A DNA stretch of 8,433 nt from Nanobdellota archaeon (GCA_018815145.1 JAHIYL010000015.1:1-8433); one strand, 5' to 3'; shown: positions 1 through 5,699, counted from the stretch's first letter. Translations and numbers: made by a program. Notes: generated by a model from the letters alone, not told the origin.

Positions 1-6
1 CCCCAT
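1..6 (-). CDS. 5' end of an unidentified gene reading off the left edge (Met-Gly...)
   Basis: Read on the minus strand, an ATG occupies positions 6-4 and is followed by GGG (Gly). A near-perfect archaeal SD, GAGGTGAT, lies at positions 19-12, five bases before the ATG, and a TATA-like element lies further upstream at about 49-59. This arrangement of TATA, about 22-nt leader, SD and ATG is what a genuine gene start looks like. Only two codons are visible, so the product cannot be named. The gene would be divergent from the RaiA/HPF-like gene to its right. Confidence 0.45.
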
Positions 7-11
7 ATTTA

Positions 12-19
12 ATCACCTC
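12..19 (-). promoter_or_regulatory. Shine-Dalgarno site of the left-edge gene
   Basis: The minus strand reads GAGGTGAT, which matches eight bases of the complement of the archaeal 16S rRNA 3' end. It ends five bases before an ATG. It supports a gene start at position 6 and shows the SD style used in this genome. Confidence 0.55.
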
Positions 20-25
20 TATTAT

Positions 26-45
26 ATCTAGTTAAATAACTAGAT
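26..45. promoter_or_regulatory. 20-bp palindrome, candidate operator
   Basis: The arms ATCTAGTTA (26-34) and TAACTAGAT (37-45) are perfect 9-bp inverted repeats separated by AA. For the leftward gene the element lies just downstream of the TATA-like sequence at 49-59 and should cover the expected transcription start near 27-30. A dimeric repressor bound there would block initiation. The protein that binds it is unknown. The sequence is AT-rich, so a chance origin is possible, but nine paired bases on each side is long for chance. Confidence 0.5.
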
Positions 46-48
46 TTT

Positions 49-59
49 ATTTATATATT
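49..59 (-). promoter_or_regulatory. TATA-box region for the left-edge gene
   Basis: On the minus strand this stretch reads AATATATAAAT, a good archaeal TATA box. It would place initiation about 25 bases downstream, near 27-30, leaving a leader of roughly 22 nt that contains the GAGGTGAT SD. The surrounding 46-60 region is entirely A/T, so the exact box is uncertain. Confidence 0.4.
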
Positions 60-136
60 TTTCTACACTCTAGTATATATTCAGAATTCATGCAGTATTT
101 ATCGAGGAAAAACGCAAAAGTTTAGAAACCGCATCC

Positions 137-144
137 TTTAAATA
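137..144 (+). promoter_or_regulatory. TATA box of the RaiA/HPF-like gene
   Basis: TTTAAATA lies about 27 bases before the expected start of transcription (about 165-168). With translation from TTG 199 the leader would be about 32 nt and would contain the SD at 187-194. With translation from ATG 169 the mRNA would be leaderless. A second TATA-like stretch (AGTATATATT, about 70-79) is a weaker alternative. Confidence 0.45.
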
Positions 145-198
145 TTATCAATCATTCTTATTTTTTATATGATGCTAATATCTCAAGAGGTGATCGAT

Positions 199-531
199 TT
201 GCAGGAACAAGTGATTAGAAACATAGAATATGTTGGCTTGAAAGACAGTGAAATTGACTCTTTCACATTCAGCGATATTGAAACAATAATTGAAACACAT
301 CTTGGCAAGATTGAAAAGATAGTGGGTGAAGAGACGCATCTCAAGGTCCATATCAAGCCTCATTTCCCAAAAAATTCTGAAAAAGTGCACAAGTATTCTG
401 TGAAGATGCACCTTACATTCAGGAACAATAAATTGTCAATGGGCAATGTCTCTGCATGGGATATTCGGGATGCAGTGCTCTCTGCTATGAAAGACCTTGA
501 TACCAGAGTAAAGAAACTTATGAAAGTCTGA
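199..531 (+). CDS. RaiA/HPF-like small ribosome-associated protein (probable)
   Basis: The protein is 110 residues from TTG 199, or 120 from ATG 169. I prefer TTG 199 because GAGGTGAT (187-194), the same SD as at the left-edge gene, lies four bases before it; an ATG 169 start would have to be leaderless. The predicted order is a short first strand (VIRNIEYVGL), a long helix (SDIETIIETHLGKIEKIV), strands LKVHIKPH and YSVKMHLTF, a NNKLSMGNV strand, and a final amphipathic helix (DIRDAVLSAMKDLDTRVKKL). This matches the beta-alpha-beta-beta-beta-alpha plan of the RaiA/HPF family, including the 'LGKIEKI' end of helix 1 and the Ala-rich 'D..DAV..A..DLD..VKK' last helix. Members of that family sit in the small ribosomal subunit's mRNA/tRNA channel and silence ribosomes under stress. 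The assignment rests on pattern by eye. It could instead be another small RNA-binding alpha/beta protein. It is monocistronic, with a T-rich terminator directly after it. Confidence 0.55.
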   Translation: MQEQVIRNIEYVGLKDSEIDSFTFSDIETIIETHLGKIEKIVGEETHLKVHIKPHFPKNSEKVHKYSVKMHLTFRNNKLSMGNVSAWDIRDAVLSAMKDLDTRVKKLMKV

Positions 532-556
532 TTATTTTTATTCTCTTTTTATTCTC
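532..556 (+). terminator. T-rich archaeal terminator
   Basis: Immediately after the TGA at 529-531 come two T5 tracts (535-539 and 546-550) within a T-rich stretch that has no G from 532 to 556. Archaeal RNA polymerase terminates on such U-tracts without needing a hairpin. It separates the RaiA/HPF-like gene from the tfe promoter that follows. Confidence 0.5.
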
Positions 557-567
557 AAAAATCAAAA

Positions 568-577
568 GCTTTTTATG
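568..577 (+). promoter_or_regulatory. BRE/TATA promoter of tfe
   Basis: GCTTTTTATG preceded by the purine-rich CAAAA (563-567) fits a BRE plus TATA element. It is centred about 30 bases before the ATG at 603, so the transcript should start at or a few bases before the start codon. No SD is present in that gap. The tfe mRNA is therefore likely leaderless. Confidence 0.45.
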
Positions 578-602
578 TTAGTGGCTTCACTCTTGTATAA
601 AA

Positions 603-1295
603 ATGCCTAAAAAATCAGTCTCAAAGACCATAAAAAAGCCAGTCAAGATTTCTGAAAAAACAACAATAAAAACTTCTAAAAAACCAGCCAAGAAAACTTC
701 AAAACCAAAGGCTGCTTCCAAAAAGCCTGCAAAAGTTCCAAAGCTAAAGGCTGAAAAACAGATAGAAGCAAAAAAACCTGCAAAAAAGATCAGGAACAAG
801 CTGGATGACAAGATGACAGAAGATGTCATCTCAGGTGTCCTTGGTGAAGAGGCGCTTCCTATCTTCTATCATCTTATGGATAAGGAGAAAGTCTCTGAAT
901 TTGAGATTGCAGAAGCAATAAAAAAGGATATCCACATCACAAGATCTCTTCTCTACAGATTTTTTGAGCATAACCTCGCGACTTTTATCAGGAGAAAAGA
1001 CAAACAGAAAGGTTGGTATGTATGCTATTGGGACTTCAAGCAGGAAGAGGCTATCCACCTCTTCAGGAAAATGAAAAAAGAGAGGATAGAAGCACTTAAT
1101 CAAAGGATTGAAAGAGAAAAGACAAATGATTTCTACATGTGCAGGAATGCATGCAAAAGGGTAGATTTTGACAGAGCTTTCCAGATACAGTTCAAATGCC
1201 CTGAATGTGGTGACCTTTTGAATCCATTGGATAATTCCAGAACAATAGAATTTCTGGGTGACAAGCTAAACGAACTTAAGAAAGATTCCAATTAA
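603..1295 (+). CDS. tfe: Transcription initiation factor TFE (TFIIE-alpha homologue) with a long basic N-terminal tail
   Basis: The protein has 230 residues, whereas archaeal TFE usually has about 170-190. Residues 1-66 form a Lys/Pro/Ala/Ser tail with four KKPxK units beginning near residues 11, 26, 40 and 57. The conserved protein begins near residue 71: a winged helix (about 72-145, with GEEALPIFYHLM, EFEIAEAI, LLYRFFEHNLATFIRRKD and GWYVCYWDF), a charged linker helix (about 147-173), and a zinc ribbon with Cys180, Cys184, Cys199 and Cys202 (CRNAC...CPEC). TFE joins TBP, TFB and RNA polymerase at the promoter and helps open DNA; this is family knowledge. The ATG at 603 is chosen because the reading frame is open and repeat-bearing from there and a TATA box sits at leaderless distance; ATG 813 (Met71) would give a 160-residue product lacking the tail. 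The stop overlaps that of the convergent epimerase gene. Confidence 0.93.
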   Translation: MPKKSVSKTIKKPVKISEKTTIKTSKKPAKKTSKPKAASKKPAKVPKLKAEKQIEAKKPAKKIRNKLDDKMTEDVISGVLGEEALPIFYHLMDKEKVSEFEIAEAIKKDIHITRSLLYRFFEHNLATFIRRKDKQKGWYVCYWDFKQEEAIHLFRKMKKERIEALNQRIEREKTNDFYMCRNACKRVDFDRAFQIQFKCPECGDLLNPLDNSRTIEFLGDKLNELKKDSN

Positions 1296-2215
1296 TCATT
1301 GACTGACCGAACCCAGCCCAGTGTCTTTTTAAGACCATTCTCAAGATCATGCTTTGGTTTCCAGCCAAGCACTCTCTTTGCCTTAGCAGAATCAAGGTAA
1401 TTCCTGAACAGCTCTCCTTTTCTGGCTTCTCCGTATATTGGTTCACCATCAAAGTCAGTCAGGGTTTTGAGAACAGAAAATAATTGATTGACAGAAGTCG
1501 GGATTCCTGTCCCGATATTAAACGCTTCTCCGTCACCTTTGGTCATTGCAAGTACATTGGCATCGACAATATCCTTTACAAATACATAGTCCCTTTCCTG
1601 CCTGCCATTGCCAAATATGGTAGGTGCCTTTCCCCTGAGCATAAGCTTTGAAAATATTGCTATGACTCCGGCTTCACCTTTTGGATCCTGGCGCGGGCCA
1701 TATACATTGCTGTATCGCAGAGATGTACTTTTGAGACCATATACTTTGGAAAAGAACCTCAGGTAGTATTCACCTGTTGTCTTTGATATGCCATAAGGTG
1801 AAAGCGGATCAAACGGCAGTGTCTCTTTTGCAGGAAGCTGTTTTGGATCACCATAGACGACTCCTCCACTGGAGACATTGATCACTTTTTTTACTTTATA
1901 TTTGACAGAGTGTGTCAGAATATTCAAAAGGCCTATTATGTTTGTCTGTGCATCCTTGATAGGGTCACTCACAGAATTGACAACACTTATCTGGGCTGCA
2001 TGATGGTCAACAATATCCGGTCTATGTTTTTTAAAGATTGTCTCAACATTCTTGTCTGAAATATCCAACCTATAGAATATTGCTTCCTTATTCAGGTTTT
2101 CAGTCTTACCTGTTGAAAGGTTGTCTATCACAATCACAGAATGTCCAAGAGAGACCAATTCGTCCACAAGATTGCTTGCAATGAATCCGGCACCGCCGGT
2201 GACAAGTATTTTCAT
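1292..2215 (-). CDS. NAD-dependent sugar-nucleotide epimerase/dehydratase (extended SDR; UDP-glucose 4-epimerase-like)
   Basis: The 307-residue protein is the usual length for this family and reads cleanly from ATG 2215 to TAA 1292-1294. Residues 1-31 are the Rossmann start, with TGGAGFIAS at 6-14 and Asp31 at the NAD-adenosine ribose position. The third Gly of GxxGxxG is Ala13, a change seen in many members. Catalytic residues are visible: Ser115/Ser116 (NVSSGGVVYG), Tyr141 and Lys145 (PYGISK). Later landmarks are RYSNVYGPRQDP (167-178), the QERDYVFVKDIV segment (206-217) and the LGWKP motif (283-287). The enzyme should act in the cytosol on UDP- or dTDP-sugars for surface glycans or glycoprotein precursors. 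UDP-glucose/UDP-galactose or UDP-GlcNAc 4-epimerase is most likely, but substrate cannot be read from motifs. It is a lone gene, divergent from the AbrB-PhoU gene and convergent with tfe. No SD precedes the ATG, and a TATA box about 30 bases upstream suggests a leaderless mRNA. Confidence 0.9.
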   Translation of the reverse strand: MKILVTGGAGFIASNLVDELVSLGHSVIVIDNLSTGKTENLNKEAIFYRLDISDKNVETIFKKHRPDIVDHHAAQISVVNSVSDPIKDAQTNIIGLLNILTHSVKYKVKKVINVSSGGVVYGDPKQLPAKETLPFDPLSPYGISKTTGEYYLRFFSKVYGLKSTSLRYSNVYGPRQDPKGEAGVIAIFSKLMLRGKAPTIFGNGRQERDYVFVKDIVDANVLAMTKGDGEAFNIGTGIPTSVNQLFSVLKTLTDFDGEPIYGEARKGELFRNYLDSAKAKRVLGWKPKHDLENGLKKTLGWVRSVND

Positions 2216-2240
2216 ATGTTTTACATAATTTGTGAATTGA

Positions 2241-2250
2241 TATATAAAAT
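2241..2250 (-). promoter_or_regulatory. TATA box of the epimerase gene
   Basis: On the minus strand this reads ATTTTATATA, preceded by a purine-rich BRE-like GAAAAAGAAG (2260-2251). It is centred about 30 bases before the ATG at 2215. There is no SD in between, so initiation is expected within a few bases of the start codon. Confidence 0.5.
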
Positions 2251-2308
2251 CTTCTTTTTCATACCTTAGCTATGGACTTTCTCTGTCTCTACCACTGTTC
2301 CCATCATT

Positions 2309-2318
2309 TTTTTAAATA
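2309..2318 (+). promoter_or_regulatory. TATA box of the AbrB-PhoU regulator gene
   Basis: TTTTTAAATA lies about 68 bases before the ATG at 2382. This puts the transcript start near 2340 and leaves a leader of about 40 nt that carries an SD. It differs from the leaderless-type promoters of tfe and the epimerase. Its 3' half is part of the palindrome at 2314-2328. Confidence 0.45.
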
Positions 2319-2328
2319 CTAAGTATTT
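2314..2328. promoter_or_regulatory. 15-bp palindrome over the TATA box, candidate operator
   Basis: AAATACT (2314-2320) and AGTATTT (2322-2328) are perfect 7-bp inverted repeats around a single A. The left arm shares bases with the TATA box TTTAAATA, so a protein bound here would compete with TBP. The next gene encodes an AbrB-type DNA-binding protein, which makes autoregulation a reasonable inference. AT-rich composition makes chance pairing possible. Confidence 0.45.
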
Positions 2329-2372
2329 TCTCTATTTTTCATAGTAAAAGATAACTACTTAATTCACTAAAT

Positions 2373-2378
2373 GGTGAT
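2373..2378 (+). promoter_or_regulatory. Shine-Dalgarno site fixing the AbrB-PhoU start
   Basis: GGTGAT is the 3' part of the ideal archaeal SD (AGGAGGTGAT) and ends three bases before ATG 2382, the correct spacing for that part. It supports this start. Confidence 0.6.
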
Positions 2379-2381
2379 AAA

Positions 2382-3245
2382 ATGGATTCAAGAAAAATAC
2401 AGAAATCAGGTACAACACATTATGTGTACCTTCCGGCAAATTGGTGCAGAGAGAATGAAATAACCACTGATTCAGTTGTTACACTGGAGAAAAATTCAAA
2501 AGGTGATCTCATCCTTCATCCAAAGGAGGTCAAAAAAGAGATGTCGATACTAAAGATTGACCTGTCACACCAGTCAGAGGAAGCAGTGAACAAGCTTATC
2601 ATAGCTTCGTACATCAATCCGGTAAAAAGCTTTGAGATTAATCTGGAATCTCCTCTAAGTTCCCAGCAGGTTTTAACACACAAGAAGCTTCTGGGAGGGA
2701 TGGAACTATTTGATTTTGAGGATAATAAGATCTCATGCCAAACTTCTTTTTCCCTTAAAGATCCTGATATGCTTCTAAAAAATATGATCAGAAAGGTCAA
2801 GGGCATCATCATGCTTATAAAAAAACAGGATGTTCCTGAACTGATTGAGCGCTATGAAGAAGAGATTGATAAGAGCAATCTTCTCATACATAAGGCAGTG
2901 ATAAGTTCCTTCATGTTCAAAAGAGCCTCCAGACTAAGGCATATCGATCTTTTCTACCTAAGTCTCATTTCCAGGATGATAGAACAGATTACAGATTATC
3001 TCCTGTGCCTGGATTCTGAGGATGGGATTCTTGATGATTTCTACTCAGCCATAGAGAAGATAGAGTCTTTGATTGAATATCTGAATCAGGATGATGTGAT
3101 GAATTTGATTGAGCAGATTACAGATCTTAAGGACGCCAAAGGGGGAAAAAACGAAAGCTTTATTTATAAGCGAATAATAAACCTCTTGGACCACATAACA
3201 GAGATACTCTCGGACTGGCTCATCACAAACAAGGTTGATGATTAG
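2382..3245 (+). CDS. AbrB (SpoVT/MazE-type) DNA-binding domain fused to PhoU-like helical domain; phosphate-uptake regulator family
   Basis: The 287-residue protein has two parts. Residues 3-48 (RKIQKSG...VYLPANW...ITTDSVVTLEKNSKGDLILHP) are a swapped-hairpin AbrB domain, which binds DNA as a dimer. After a connecting stretch, residues about 125-285 are nearly all helical and resemble archaeal PhoU, with ExxxD motifs of the metal-binding type at 201-205 (EQITD) and again at 244-248. This fusion is a common archaeal architecture, usually annotated PhoU or phosphate uptake regulator. In bacteria, PhoU restrains Pst phosphate import, but no pst gene is visible here. The gene lies 102 nt before the ATP synthase operon on the same strand, and no strong T-tract is visible between them, so some read-through is possible. 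A link between phosphate status and ATP synthase is only suggested by position. The start is supported by the SD at 2373-2378. The true ligand and DNA target are unknown. Confidence 0.82.
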   Translation: MDSRKIQKSGTTHYVYLPANWCRENEITTDSVVTLEKNSKGDLILHPKEVKKEMSILKIDLSHQSEEAVNKLIIASYINPVKSFEINLESPLSSQQVLTHKKLLGGMELFDFEDNKISCQTSFSLKDPDMLLKNMIRKVKGIIMLIKKQDVPELIERYEEEIDKSNLLIHKAVISSFMFKRASRLRHIDLFYLSLISRMIEQITDYLLCLDSEDGILDDFYSAIEKIESLIEYLNQDDVMNLIEQITDLKDAKGGKNESFIYKRIINLLDHITEILSDWLITNKVDD

Positions 3246-3297
3246 CAAAGTACCTATTTTCGAGTAAGATTTGGTCTATAAGAGAGGTTGTTGAGTT

Positions 3298-3308
3298 GAT
3301 ATATACTT
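3298..3308 (+). promoter_or_regulatory. Candidate promoter of the ATP synthase operon
   Basis: GATATATACTT is the best TATA-like element in the 102-nt gap before atpH. It predicts a transcript start near 3329 and a leader of about 19 nt before ATG 3348. A weaker alternative is TCTATAAGA (3274-3282). No strong SD precedes atpH; GAGAATGG (3334-3341) is partial at best. Confidence 0.45.
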
Positions 3309-3347
3309 AACCTGAATATTTCAGCAAAGATAAGAGAATGGACAAAA

Positions 3348-3677
3348 ATGGCAAACGAAAAAAATCCCATTGAAGAAATAAGGCATATTGAAGCAAAAAC
3401 AAAAAAGATAGCTGAAGATGCAATAATTAAGCGAGACCAGAAAATTGTCAATGCAAAGGCAGAATCCTTGGCTCAAGTAAAAAAAGAAAAAGCAAGAATT
3501 GACAAAGATATTGGTATTGATACAGAAGAGAAGATGAAGAAAGTCGATGAAGAAGAGGAAAAAAAACTTTCCGAATACAAATCTTTGCTGAGGAATAGAT
3601 CAAAGGATGAGAATTCAAGGATAAAAAAAGCAGAAGAGTACATCACCGGAAAATTGGATGAATTAATTTTTGAATGA
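3348..3677 (+). CDS. atpH: A-type ATP synthase subunit H (peripheral stalk)
   Basis: The 109-residue protein is highly charged and almost wholly Lys/Glu/Ala/Ile helix, from about residue 6 to 105, with no membrane segment or signal peptide. This is the profile and length of AtpH (AhaH), which pairs with AtpE in a long coiled coil to form the peripheral stalk that ties the catalytic head to subunit I. Sequence motifs are weak in this family, so the call leans on position as first gene of the H-I-K-E-C-F-A order. ATG 3348 is the only plausible start in the frame. The stop (3675-3677) is 16 nt before the preferred atpI start. Confidence 0.85.
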   Translation: MANEKNPIEEIRHIEAKTKKIAEDAIIKRDQKIVNAKAESLAQVKKEKARIDKDIGIDTEEKMKKVDEEEEKKLSEYKSLLRNRSKDENSRIKKAEEYITGKLDELIFE

Positions 3678-3693
3678 TATTGAGGAAGACAAA

Positions 3694-5622
3694 ATGCTTG
3701 AAGCTGAACGGATGAAAAAAGTGACTTTGATCGGAGCAAAGACAGATATGAAGAAAGTGATTGAGAAACTATATTCACTTGGCAATTTTGAGATAACTGA
3801 ATATTCTAAGAATCCGGAAGATGCAACATTTGACATCGGAGAACCATTTGAGGAGGATGAGCTTTATTCTGAGCTCTATGTCAAATTGCAGGCTGTCAAA
3901 GCGTCACTGAGAATTCCTGATTCAATTGTGCTCGAGAAGATATCAGAAAAAGATGGTATAACAAAGGTCCGGCAGGAATTGGAAGAAATATATGCGCAAG
4001 TGAAAATATATGAGAACAAGCAGGACCATTACCTTAAGGTGCTGAAATTGCTGACTCCCAAGAAGGAGGAACTTGCATTGAAGAAGATCATGGATTTTGT
4101 GCCGTTCAGGAATGACAAGACAAATCATGTTCATTATATTGGGTTTGTCCAAAGAAACAATGAACACCCAATAGAGGACGAATTCCAAAAAATTATGCCA
4201 ACTTCTGATTATATGATTGACAGTTTTGAAGGCCTCACTCTTGTTGCTGTCTCAATAAAAGAATCTGACCAGATAAAGATGAATAAGCTCCTGGATGATT
4301 ATGATTTTGTTGAATTGGATCAAAAAATTAGCAAAGCAACTCTCAAAAATACTAAGTTTTCTCCAGCAAAAAAATATCAGAATATCAAAACTATATCCAT
4401 CTCATTGAAGTCAAAAATTACCGAAATACGTAGAGAACTCAAAAAATTGGGGACAAAAAATTCCCAATTTTTGGCCGCAGCTGATGAGTATTTGAGAGAA
4501 AACATTGACCAGTTTGAAGCACCTCTGAAATTTGCCACATCGGACCACACTTTTGTCATCCGGGGATGGGCTCCTGCAAAGGAGATCGTCAACATAAAAA
4601 AATCACTGATTGCCATTACAAAGGGCAGGATTTTTTTTGAAGAATCAAAGATAGAGAAAAAAGACAGGATTCCGATAAAACTGAACAATCCAAAACATGT
4701 TCAGCCTTTTGAATTCTTCATGAACCTCTATACTTTGCCCAGCTACAAAGAGATCGACCCGACAGCAATGATGTTCCTGACATTTCCGCTATTTTTTGGA
4801 TTCATGCTTGGAGATATTGGCTATGGATTTGTGACGCTGGCTCTTTTCACTATGCTCAAGAAGAAGATGCCAAAAGCAAAAAGCATCCTGAATGCTTTTA
4901 TTGTCGCATCACTTTCTACAATCTTTTTCGGATTTTTATTTGGCGAACTATTTGGGCTTGAGGAATTTGCCATAAATAATGTCCAGTACTATCTGCCTCA
5001 CGTTCTCAGCCGTAGTCATCAGATCCAGGATCTTCTGTCAATCGCTGTGATGATAGGTGTTGTCCACATACTAATAGGCTTGATTGTAGGATTCATCAAT
5101 GTAAAGAATGCACATGGTTTGAAGATGGCTATCCTCGAAAAAGCCGGTTGGATGATGATCCTGCCATTGATAATATGGCTTTTGACAAATTTCCTTGGAG
5201 TAATAACCGGAAGCATTGCAGAACTGCTCGGATATATAATGCCGCCTCTTCCTGTAGCCATAGGACTATTTGTGATAGGAGCTGTCTTGACAATAATAGG
5301 AGAAGGGGTCATCGGACTCATTGACGTATTATTCCTCTCGATAATGTCCAATATCTTATCCTATGCCAGGCTGATGGCAGTAGGTTTGGCATCAGTCAGC
5401 TTAGCGGTAGTTGTCAATGATCTGGCCGGTCAGATGTTCAGTTCAGGACCAATTGGTGTAATTGGAGGTATCCTGATACTGGTGATTGGCCATACAATCA
5501 ATATTGCTTTGGGCATCCTAAGCCCATTCCTGCATTCACTCAGGCTTCATTATGTTGAATTTTTCTCAAAGTTCTATAAGGGAGGAGGGAAAAAATTCAT
5601 CGCTTTTGGAGCAAAAGAATAG
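3694..5622 (+). CDS. atpI: A-type ATP synthase subunit I (membrane stator, a-subunit)
   Basis: From ATG 3694 the protein has 642 residues, typical for AtpI. This start has GAGGA (3682-3686) seven bases upstream and gives the family-like opening MLEAERMKKVTLIGAK; a TTG at 3670 would overlap atpH by 8 bases and has no SD. Residues 1-340 are the soluble arm that receives the peripheral stalks, with the conserved RGWAP at about 290-294. About residue 341 begins the membrane part (LYTLPSYKEIDPT, then LFFGFMLGDIGYG), with seven or eight membrane helices. The essential Arg of the ion path is Arg559 in SYARLMAVGLA, and a second conserved Arg is Arg617 in LRLHYVEFFSKFY near the C-terminus. These carry ions between the half-channels and the K ring. 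The protein is integral to the cell membrane. It is followed by a 77-nt spacer before atpK. Confidence 0.96.
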   Translation: MLEAERMKKVTLIGAKTDMKKVIEKLYSLGNFEITEYSKNPEDATFDIGEPFEEDELYSELYVKLQAVKASLRIPDSIVLEKISEKDGITKVRQELEEIYAQVKIYENKQDHYLKVLKLLTPKKEELALKKIMDFVPFRNDKTNHVHYIGFVQRNNEHPIEDEFQKIMPTSDYMIDSFEGLTLVAVSIKESDQIKMNKLLDDYDFVELDQKISKATLKNTKFSPAKKYQNIKTISISLKSKITEIRRELKKLGTKNSQFLAAADEYLRENIDQFEAPLKFATSDHTFVIRGWAPAKEIVNIKKSLIAITKGRIFFEESKIEKKDRIPIKLNNPKHVQPFEFFMNLYTLPSYKEIDPTAMMFLTFPLFFGFMLGDIGYGFVTLALFTMLKKKMPKAKSILNAFIVASLSTIFFGFLFGELFGLEEFAINNVQYYLPHVLSRSHQIQDLLSIAVMIGVVHILIGLIVGFINVKNAHGLKMAILEKAGWMMILPLIIWLLTNFLGVITGSIAELLGYIMPPLPVAIGLFVIGAVLTIIGEGVIGLIDVLFLSIMSNILSYARLMAVGLASVSLAVVVNDLAGQMFSSGPIGVIGGILILVIGHTINIALGILSPFLHSLRLHYVEFFSKFYKGGGKKFIAFGAKE

Positions 5623-5669
5623 TGCATAATAACTAGACTCATATTCAGAAGAGAGACATAAACAAATAA

Positions 5670-5692
5670 AATGATTCAGATCATTAGGAGGT
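5670..5692 (+). promoter_or_regulatory. atpK leader: 6-bp hairpin abutting a strong Shine-Dalgarno
   Basis: AATGAT (5670-5675) and ATCATT (5680-5685) pair around a TCAG loop, and AGGAGGT (5686-5692) follows directly. It is the best SD in the window and lies seven bases before ATG 5700. A seven-codon mini-ORF (ATG 5671 to TAA 5694) also overlaps the SD. The element sits in the only long gap inside the operon, before the gene needed in most copies. A role in raising atpK translation is inference. Confidence 0.4.
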
Positions 5693-5699
5693 AAATAAA

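Noticed and set aside
587..829. Antisense open frame rich in Phe/Ala/Gly over the start of tfe
   Set aside because: It is the mirror of the Lys-rich tail (AAA codons read as TTT) and resembles a membrane protein only by composition.
2216..2381. Possible small RNA or tRNA gene in the divergent gap
   Set aside because: No cloverleaf, GC-rich stem or box motif was seen. The space is accounted for by two TATA boxes, a palindrome and a leader with SD.
3670..3693. TTG 3670 as the atpI start
   Set aside because: It overlaps atpH and has no SD, whereas ATG 3694 has GAGGA seven bases upstream and a typical AtpI opening.
3943..5351. Several antisense open frames of 80-110 residues within atpI
   Set aside because: They have no SD or family resemblance and are compositional mirrors of the conserved atpI sequence.
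5630..5648. TAACTAGA followed by ATATTCAGA after atpI, echoing the palindrome half-site (37-44) and a nearby ATATTCAGA at 77-85
   Set aside because: Only a half-site is present, with no inverted partner, and the order of short A/T-rich words could easily recur by chance. It might be revisited if genome-wide copies show a regulon.
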